Below, one piece after another: positions 5,296 to 9,713 of a stretch of DNA of 9,713 nt; the first letter of the stretch is position 1; each line of letters begins with the position of its first letter. Both the position numbers and the translations under genes were made by a program. The stretch covers positions 1 through 9,713 of the forward strand of contig JAZDHG010000015.1 in the NCBI GenBank assembly GCA_043806135.1, read 5' to 3'. The DNA comes from JAGLQQ01 sp043806135. Its GTDB lineage: Bacteria; Omnitrophota; Gorgyraeia; B26-G9. Below the pieces are notes generated by a model. The model searched no databases and had not been told where the DNA came from. It saw only the letters and a program-made list of their open reading frames with translations.

Positions 5296-6191
5296 TTACG
5301 ATTAAAAGAGAGAATTTTATTAAATCCGGAATAATAACCATATTGCTGGGGATTATATATTATCCGGCTTTTGTCTGGATGTGGGGACGCTGGAATACTG
5401 CCGATACATATTACAGCCATGGACCGCTTATAATAATCGCCTCTTTATTCTTCCTATGGAATATGAAGGAAGAATTAGCGAAATTGAAGCTTGTGCCCTC
5501 TAATAAAGGTATCATCCTTATGGTTATGGCTTTAATATCGCATATAGCCGGAACTTTAATAAAGTTCTATTTTTTTTCCGCCGTGTCGTTTGTGATAATG
5601 CTTTTTGGCATAATACTTTACTTTTTCGGCGGCGAAATTTTAAGAAAAACTCAATTTCCTCTTCTTTATTTAGGATTTATGATCCCTGCTCCTTTGGTTC
5701 TAATTTCAAATATCGTTATTAGAATGAAACTTTTTGCTGGAAGTATGGCTGCAGTTTTATTAAATAATATTGGTCTGGAGGCTGTTCGAGATGGGAGCAT
5801 CATTAAAATGTCAAGATCCTACCTGGAAATAGAGGCTCCTTGCAGCGGGCTTAGGTCGTTAATAGCTCTTTTAGCTTTTGGAGCGGCTTTTGCTTATATG
5901 ACAAAACATAACCTGTTAAAAAAATGGATTCTTTTTCTGACGGCGTTTCCTATAGCAATATTTGCCAATGTAATGAGGATAGTTTTACTGGGATGGGTAG
6001 GTGAAGTATACGGCATGAAAGCAGCGCAGGGTTGGGTACATGACTTTTCAGGGTATCTATTATTCGCAGTGGCAGCTGTAGGAATGATCGCGGTGAATAG
6101 CCTACTTGTAAGTGGTAAAGAAGAGAGTAGCAAGGAGCGAGTAGCAAGTAGCGAGAAAAACCCAAAGTCCGAAGGAGGATCGCTGCGCTAG
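5292..6191 (+). CDS. xrt: Exosortase (exosortase/archaeosortase family transpeptidase)
   Basis: This 299-residue multi-pass inner-membrane protein is predicted to recognise the C-terminal PEP-CTERM signal of exported proteins, cleave it and transfer the protein to a cell-surface acceptor. The family triad is visible: Cys184 in EAPCSGLRSL, Arg229 in FANVMRI and His250 in WVHDFSGY. About eight hydrophobic segments span residues 12-270. GGAAGGG immediately precedes the ATG. The subfamily is probably the EpsH/XrtA or XrtD sort, given the separate EpsI gene downstream, but I cannot decide. The last 25 residues or so (SGKEESSKER to SLR) are hydrophilic and are encoded by the intergenic repeat vocabulary, with the TAG stop lying inside the repeat word CGCTGCGCTAGGACGA. 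Its likely substrate is the PEP-CTERM protein at 8885-9190. Confidence 0.93.
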   Translation: MITIKRENFIKSGIITILLGIIYYPAFVWMWGRWNTADTYYSHGPLIIIASLFFLWNMKEELAKLKLVPSNKGIILMVMALISHIAGTLIKFYFFSAVSFVIMLFGIILYFFGGEILRKTQFPLLYLGFMIPAPLVLISNIVIRMKLFAGSMAAVLLNNIGLEAVRDGSIIKMSRSYLEIEAPCSGLRSLIALLAFGAAFAYMTKHNLLKKWILFLTAFPIAIFANVMRIVLLGWVGEVYGMKAAQGWVHDFSGYLLFAVAAVGMIAVNSLLVSGKEESSKERVASSEKNPKSEGGSLR

Positions 6192-6540
6192 GACGAAGGA
6201 CGCAGGTTTAAGTAAGAAGTAAAAAGGTAAAAGTTAAAAGTAGAAGCATTTGAGATAAACACTGATAAAAAAATATGGATGAACACTGATATGCACCTAG
6301 TTATAAATTACTAGTTAAAAACGGAAAAAGGTGAGCGGTTGCGATGCCCGTATCGGTTTAAAAGGCAACGGTAGCAACGGCTAAAAGCAGAAGTAGATAA
6401 AAATCGGATAAGTTTTGTAAAAAATAGTGTTTTTAGCGAACAAAGAGAACGTTCGTCCATCGTCCTAAAGAGCGGAGCGAATGGTCGTCTTTCGGACTTC
6501 GGTCAGAACGCGTAACTAATAACTTGTAATCGGATACTTA
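6111..6540. repeat. Repeat-word mosaic spanning the exosortase 3' end and the gap to epsI
   Basis: From about 6120 the sequence consists of GTAGCAAGTAGCGAG and GTCCGAAGGA words and CGCTGCGCTAGGACGA (6181-6196), continuing past the stop codon. Later parts hold an AACACTGAT word twice (about 6257-6290) and TAGTTATAAATTACTAGTTA-like sequence. A stem-forming segment (about 6334-6384) has GGTTGC and GCAAC arms and an AACGG repeat. A CGTCC-rich run ends near 6510. No gene is visible in the 353-bp gap. Confidence 0.7.
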
Positions 6541-6544
6541 GAAT

Positions 6545-7162
6545 ATGGATAAGAGATTTTTGGTTTTAGTTGTGATCCTTATTATTGGAGCGGGATTATC
6601 CTTTGTTTTTAAGAGTGCTGATATTGATCCAGGACTCGATGAAAGAGTTATTAATCTGCCGAATGAGATTGGACTTTATAAATCAAAAGATGTTGAACTT
6701 AAAGATAGTATTTACGAAATCTTAGAGACAAAAAATGTGGTTATGAGGCGTTACTTCAAAGACGGTGAGCCTCCGATTTTATTTTATCTGATATTCTCTA
6801 AAGAAACACATAAAACATCTGATCCTCCGGAAAACTGCCTTAGTGGAGAGGGGAGAGCAATTACAAGTAAAGTTCTAGTAAAGTTGCCTGGATTGCATAT
6901 TCCTGTGAATAAACTTTTAGTTGAAAAATCCGGTAATAAGGATATTTATTTATATTGGTTTATCGCAGGGAATGAATTCTTTAACAGTTACGTTGGCCAG
7001 AGATTCAAACTGATATCTTCTTTTCTGAAGAGGTCTCCTCAAAGCGGAGGTCAGATCCGGATATCTACTTCAATTATAAATAATAATGAGCAAGAAGCGT
7101 TGCAAAGGCTGAAAGAATTTATTGAAAATATGATGCCATACCTTAATGAGTTGCTTAATTAG
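6545..7162 (+). CDS. epsI: EpsI-family exosortase-associated protein (DUF3485)
   Basis: This 205-residue protein has one N-terminal membrane segment (about 4-22) and a periplasmic domain. The signature region THKTSDPPENCLSGEG (88-103) corresponds to the HxPxxCxPGxGW-like motif of EpsI proteins, with His89 and Cys98 retained and the usual C-terminal half (YLYWFIAGNEFFNSY, residues 135-149) present. EpsI accompanies exosortase in polysaccharide-linked sorting loci, either as a separate gene or fused to the exosortase C-terminus; its chemistry is not established. A TAG directly in frame at 6539-6541 fixes the ATG at 6545. No good Shine-Dalgarno sequence precedes it, perhaps because repeats have replaced the native leader. 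It is on the same strand as the exosortase, 353 bp downstream. Confidence 0.88.
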   Translation: MDKRFLVLVVILIIGAGLSFVFKSADIDPGLDERVINLPNEIGLYKSKDVELKDSIYEILETKNVVMRRYFKDGEPPILFYLIFSKETHKTSDPPENCLSGEGRAITSKVLVKLPGLHIPVNKLLVEKSGNKDIYLYWFIAGNEFFNSYVGQRFKLISSFLKRSPQSGGQIRISTSIINNNEQEALQRLKEFIENMMPYLNELLN

Positions 7163-7430
7163 CTGACAGCTGATGGCTCATAGCTCATGGTAAAAGCAAA
7201 TTTAGCTTACAGCGATTAGCGAGAAGCAAGTAGCGAGTAACGAGAGAAAGACCGAAGTGCGAAGGATGACCGCTGCGCTAGGACGAGGGACGCATAGTTA
7301 GTTATGAATTACTAGTTACGAGTGAAACCGAAGGACGAGAGACGATCGCTGCGCTAGGACGAGGGACGTATAGTTAGCTATGAATTACTAGTTATGAGTG
7401 ACAAGTGAAAAGCTGAAAAAGCGAGTATAG
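7163..7430. repeat. Repeat mosaic containing a 76-bp tandem duplication
   Basis: Two units, about 7251-7326 and 7327-7402, share a 55-bp core (7271-7325 and 7347-7401) with three mismatches. Each core starts CGCTGCGCTAGGACGAGGGA and continues with TAGTTAGYTATGAATTACTA. The same CGCTGCGCTAGGACGA word forms the exosortase stop codon context at 6181. Upstream, 7163-7250 carries AGCTGATGGCTCATAGCTCA and GTAGCGAGTAACGAG words. No coding potential is seen. Confidence 0.8.
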
Positions 7431-7501
7431 AGTAGTACGCAACTAGATAAAGCACAAAATGTAGTAGTTTATTAAAATCAAACCACAATAAAGCCAAAAA
7501 T

Positions 7502-7615
7502 AATTCTCGATTTATAATCAATAATAAAACTTTTTTTAATTAGTACTTGCCAAATAATAAAGTTGTGATAAAATAAAACAAGTAAATTGTTTCCTGCTTA
7601 AGAGCGTAAATATGT
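7502..7615 (+). promoter_or_regulatory. Duplicated promoter module, copy 1 (sigma-70)
   Basis: This is the upstream member of a pair of direct repeats offset by about 150 bp. It contains TTGCCA (7547-7552), a 16-bp spacer and TAAAAT (7569-7574). AATTCTC, TTTATAATCAATAA, AAAGTTGTG and CTGCTTAAGA are shared with copy 2. It drives the sugar transferase direction. Confidence 0.65.
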
Positions 7616-7651
7616 ATTTTTTGAGAGCAGATTTTAAAGTGTTTTTTTACA

Positions 7652-7768
7652 AATTCTCAATTTATAATCAATAAAAAAGTTTTTTATTTAGCTATTGCAA
7701 AATATTAAAGTTGTGGTATACTTAAAACATTATAAATTTTCTGCTTAAGATGAGAGCATAAATATTAA
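7652..7768 (+). promoter_or_regulatory. Duplicated promoter module, copy 2 (sigma-70)
   Basis: This is the downstream member of the pair, with TTGCAA (7695-7700), a 16-bp spacer and TATACT (7717-7722), a better -10 box than copy 1. The conserved CTGCTTAAGA segment (7741-7750) falls about 20 bp downstream of the -10 box, so it would be at the transcript 5' end. A leader of about 280 nt would precede the sugar transferase. Confidence 0.7.
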
Positions 7769-7793
7769 AGTGTAGAAATAAAATTATACAGCG

Positions 7794-7985
7794 TTGTTTT
7801 TCCTGTACAAAATCCCAGATAATTTTATTAAAGCAAAAATTGAAAATAAATGCGCATTAATTAATACTTTTAAAAAGAACTTAAGTGATTTAATTGTAGA
7901 ATTAATAGAAAAGCCTAGAAAAACAGAGAAAATAGAAAAAAGCTTTAAGATGGGCATGGTATTTGCTAGTGATAGAAGAGCGTAA
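7794..7985 (+). other. Leader region with a possible 63-codon frame
   Basis: A frame opens at TTG 7794 (stop at 7773-7775 upstream) and ends 24 bp before the sugar transferase. The product is Lys/Glu-rich with no motif I recognise and no ribosome site at the TTG or the CTG at 7803. It may be a 5' untranslated leader, a small lineage-specific gene, or a remnant. Confidence 0.2.
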
Positions 7986-8009
7986 TAAGTTATAGAAGGA
8001 AGAGAGTAA

Positions 8010-8795
8010 ATGCAATTATTTAGAAAAGTAGCAAAAGTAAATATTAAAATAATGGGTGTTGCAGTGATCGTATACTCGCTGCTGGTAATACCCAAAGTTA
8101 TGGCAATGTCAGCGGAACAAATAACTGCGTTAGAGCCTTACGGGATATTAGCTGTTTTGCTTGGAGCCGGCAGTGCGGTCTTGAGGTATGCTCAGAGACA
8201 GTTTTCTAAAATGAAAAGAGGTTTTGATATTGTTATGGCTAGTGTGGGGATAGTGTTGACTTTTCCTCTGGTAGCTGTTTCTGCGCTTTTAATTAAGGTT
8301 TTTTCTCCCCATGGTTCTATTTTTTATACTCAGACTCGTGTAGGGATGAATGGCAGAATATTTAAAATATATAAGCTGCGTTCGATGATTCCGGATGCAG
8401 AGAAGACTACAGGTGCAGTATGGGCAAATGAAGATTATGACCCCAGAGTAATACCTGTTATTGGTGATTTTATTAGAAAATCTCATATTGATGAAATCCC
8501 TCAGTTTATTAATGTATTAAAAGGTGAGATGAGTGTGGTTGGGCCTAGACCGGAACGTCCTGAAATCGTTGAAGGTCTTAAGAAAAAGGTGCTTCAGTAT
8601 GAAAAAAGATTGGATGTAAGGCCCGGGATAACAGGGCTTGCTCAGATCAGGCACAGATATGATAAGACATTGAATGATGTTAGAAAAAAAGTAAAACTGG
8701 ATCTGCTTTATATCAGGAAGATGTGCCTTCTCGGTGAATTAAGAATTCTTTTTATGACTTTTTTAGTTGTATTTAAGGGGAAAGTTTTAAATTAA
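8010..8795 (+). CDS. Polyprenyl-phosphate sugar-1-phosphate transferase (PF02397)
   Basis: This 261-residue membrane enzyme is predicted to transfer a sugar-1-phosphate from a nucleotide sugar to undecaprenyl phosphate, the first step of exopolysaccharide or O-antigen assembly. The family core runs from KRGFDI (69-74) through IFYTQTRVG (104-112), KLRSM (122-126), the DAE motif (129-131), HIDEIPQFINVLKGEMSVVG (159-178), PRPERPE (179-185) and RPGITGLAQ (204-212). The catalytic Asp-Glu pair is most likely in the DAE segment. The N-terminus is odd: about 65 residues with two hydrophobic segments (14-31 and 44-59) instead of none (PglC type) or the long four-helix region of WbaP types. GAAGGA sits 9 bases before the ATG. 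The sugar substrate is not predictable. Its proximity to the exosortase genes fits the known link between PEP-CTERM sorting and exopolysaccharide. Confidence 0.92.
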   Translation: MQLFRKVAKVNIKIMGVAVIVYSLLVIPKVMAMSAEQITALEPYGILAVLLGAGSAVLRYAQRQFSKMKRGFDIVMASVGIVLTFPLVAVSALLIKVFSPHGSIFYTQTRVGMNGRIFKIYKLRSMIPDAEKTTGAVWANEDYDPRVIPVIGDFIRKSHIDEIPQFINVLKGEMSVVGPRPERPEIVEGLKKKVLQYEKRLDVRPGITGLAQIRHRYDKTLNDVRKKVKLDLLYIRKMCLLGELRILFMTFLVVFKGKVLN

Positions 8796-8884
8796 AAAGA
8801 GTTGCAAGTAGAGCAGTGTAAGAGTAAAATATTTAGCGAAATAAAAAAATTTAAATTGAATATTATTTAATGAGGGAGGAAAAA

Positions 8885-9190
8885 ATGAAATTTATGACAG
8901 GTCTTAGAATATTATTGATTGGAATACTTATGGTCAGCACCGCTGGCTGTCTCAATTGGGGTAATTCTAATAGTTATGTCGCAAACGAACAAACTTCAGT
9001 AGTCGATGATGAAGGACCAGACGTATTTCCCAAAGGTGAAGAACTGTCTGTTATCCCAAATGATGGGTTATTGCTTGCTGATGATGCCACCTCTGCTGAT
9101 AGTAATCCTGTGCCTGAGCCAATGAGTATATTATTGCTGGGGCCGGCGCTGCTAGGACTTTTGGGGATGTTGATAAGAAAAAAGGCGTAA
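8885..9190 (+). CDS. Small PEP-CTERM sorting-domain protein with a lipoprotein-like signal peptide
   Basis: Starting at ATG 8885, preceded by GGAGG (8875-8879), the protein has 101 residues. An ATG at 8870 in frame would bury this ribosome site, so I reject it. Residues 1-21 are a signal peptide ending STAG followed by Cys22, resembling a lipobox with Thr rather than Leu at -3. The middle is short, acidic and low in complexity (41-73). The C-terminus is a textbook PEP-CTERM signal: VPEP (76-79), a hydrophobic helix (80-97) and RKK (98-100). It is the likely substrate of the exosortase at 5292-6191 and lies 89 bp after the sugar transferase. Its role is unknown; only about 54 residues lie between the two signals, so it may be a small surface or matrix component. 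Confidence 0.9.
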   Translation: MKFMTGLRILLIGILMVSTAGCLNWGNSNSYVANEQTSVVDDEGPDVFPKGEELSVIPNDGLLLADDATSADSNPVPEPMSILLLGPALLGLLGMLIRKKA

Positions 9191-9199
9191 TCGTAGTAG

Positions 9200-9290
9200 G
9201 TTTCACGTATTACCGCCAAGCACGACCAAGAAGTTAACACTGGCGAGCCTCGCCAAATTTATGGCTGGAGTATTACGCTAAAAGTGAAAG
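9200..9290. other. Structured segment with perfect palindrome after the PEP-CTERM gene
   Basis: TGGCGAG (9241-9247) and CTCGCCA (9249-9255) form a 15-bp perfect palindrome around a single C. Further GCCA/TGGC pairs flank it. TTTCAC (about 9202) can pair with GTGAAA (about 9284), closing the whole segment. It could be a 3' untranslated RNA structure or a protein-binding site. Confidence 0.4.
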
Positions 9291-9308
9291 ATAATTAGGA
9301 CATACAGA

Positions 9309-9346
9309 CGAGGCAAAGTGGCTAATAGTTACTTTGCCCCGTTTTA
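9309..9346 (+). terminator. Intrinsic terminator after the PEP-CTERM gene
   Basis: GGCAAAGT (9312-9319) and ACTTTGCC (9331-9338) form an 8-bp perfect stem with an 11-base loop, flanked by CG pairs, then CCGTTTTATTT. The T tract is modest. It probably ends the sugar transferase-PEP-CTERM transcription unit. Confidence 0.78.
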
Positions 9347-9389
9347 TTTAGTATAAATAAAAAAGTAGATTTGTTTTAAAAAGTTTTGT

Positions 9390-9545
9390 CTAATCCTCCT
9401 ACGCTACCTCCTTTGGTAACCCTACTTCGCTAAGGCTGCGAAGGGCAAGGGGCTATAGAGGACAAGGGACTCATAGCTGATGGCTGATAGCTCCCACCAC
9501 AAAGCACGGCGGGCAGGCATAAGAAAAGAAGAAAAAAGCGTAAAA
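9390..9545. repeat. Repeat-word mosaic, no gene
   Basis: This carries CTCCTACGCTACCTCC, CTACTTCGCTAAGG, GGGGCTATAGAGGACAAGGG and TAGCTGATGGCTGATAGCTC, all related to words in the 1200-1400 and 7163-7430 gaps. No gene is visible. Confidence 0.65.
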
Positions 9546-9576
9546 AACAAGCTATTGACTTAAGGTTAAATAGTTG

Positions 9577-9605
9577 TTGACGCACGTATTATTAAGTAGT
9601 AAAAT
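9577..9605 (+). promoter_or_regulatory. Strong sigma-70 promoter
   Basis: TTGACG (9577-9582), a 17-bp spacer and TAAAAT (9600-9605) differ from consensus by one and two bases. The expected start near 9612 falls at the foot of the terminator hairpin. Confidence 0.75.
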
Positions 9606-9610
9606 CTCTA

Positions 9611-9658
9611 AAGCGCTCAGGGATGAGACAGTTGTCAAAAAGCCCTGAGCGTTTTTTT
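9611..9658 (+). terminator. Intrinsic terminator or attenuator just behind the promoter
   Basis: CGCTCAGGG (9614-9622) pairs perfectly with CCCTGAGCG (9643-9651), followed by seven T. The 20-base loop contains a small GACA...TGTC pairing (about 9627-9636). With the promoter at 9577 the product would be an RNA of about 45-50 nt, or an attenuated leader of a gene beyond the window. Bases 9659-9713 show nothing I can identify. Confidence 0.85.
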
Positions 9659-9713
9659 ATTAAATTGAACCTGGCTGAAAACAGTGAATTTAAGCCAATT
9701 TAAAAGCAGTATG

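Noticed and set aside
5894..6165. Two minus-strand frames opposite the exosortase 3' half
   Set aside because: The exosortase frame carries the catalytic Arg and His here; the opposite frames show no motif or start signals.
6330..6390. Second GEMM-type riboswitch before epsI
   Set aside because: GGTTGC/GCAAC stems are present, but the GGCAAACC, GCAAAGCC and GGGTTACCG segments are all missing.
7784..8095. Minus-strand 103-codon frame covering the leader and sugar transferase start
   Set aside because: It overlaps the start of a well-supported gene and has no ribosome site or recognisable domain; hydrophobicity comes from complementary A-rich codons.
8870..8884. Upstream ATG at 8870 as the PEP-CTERM protein start
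   Set aside because: Using it would place GGAGG inside the coding sequence with no ribosome site before it, and would add charged MREEK residues ahead of a good signal peptide.
8974..9240. Minus-strand 88-codon frame opposite the PEP-CTERM gene
   Set aside because: It is the shadow of a gene with a clear signal peptide, PEP-CTERM signal and ribosome site on the plus strand.

Overview
The window is an AT-rich stretch of bacterial DNA, probably from a diderm (Gram-negative-type) organism. It carries the cell-surface sorting genes typical of exopolysaccharide producers: an exosortase, an EpsI-family protein, a PEP-CTERM protein and a polyprenyl-phosphate sugar transferase. Unusually long gaps between genes are filled with the same short repeated DNA words. 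Poorly cultured groundwater or sediment lineages such as Omnitrophota-like phyla would fit, but that assignment is inference only.

Left part (1-1600). The 3' end of an IS4-type transposase gene (2-124) is followed by a minus-strand toxin-antitoxin operon. A Phd/YefM-type antitoxin (680-976) overlaps a PIN-family toxin (273-683) by 4 bp, and its strong promoter contains a TGTACA-core palindrome. Next come a perfect 7-bp tandem repeat (14 units), repeat mosaics, and a small promoter-to-terminator unit without a clear gene.

Centre (1600-4620). A consensus sigma-54 promoter (about 1776-1791) drives a leader holding a cyclic-di-GMP-I (GEMM-I) riboswitch (1841-2014). The riboswitch carries an insertion and ends two bases before the start codon of an 825-residue exported protein. 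That protein has a signal peptide, an Ig-like region, a probable seven-bladed beta-propeller, a ZU5-like domain, a Gly/Ser linker and a CFI-box C-terminal domain. A clear terminator follows.

Right part (4620-9713). A 360-bp inverted-repeat-bounded structured element precedes the exosortase gene (5292-6191). An EpsI-family gene (6545-7162) follows after a repeat-filled gap. Two near-identical sigma-70 promoters lie in 150-bp direct repeats ahead of a small sugar transferase (8010-8795). A 101-residue PEP-CTERM protein with a lipoprotein-like signal (8885-9190) and a terminator come next. At the right edge a strong promoter is placed directly in front of an intrinsic terminator (9577-9658).

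Working model (inference): the sugar transferase starts polysaccharide synthesis, exosortase and EpsI process PEP-CTERM cargo at the inner membrane, and the large CFI-box protein is a separately regulated surface protein controlled by sigma-54 and by c-di-GMP, the usual signal for switching to a matrix-forming lifestyle.
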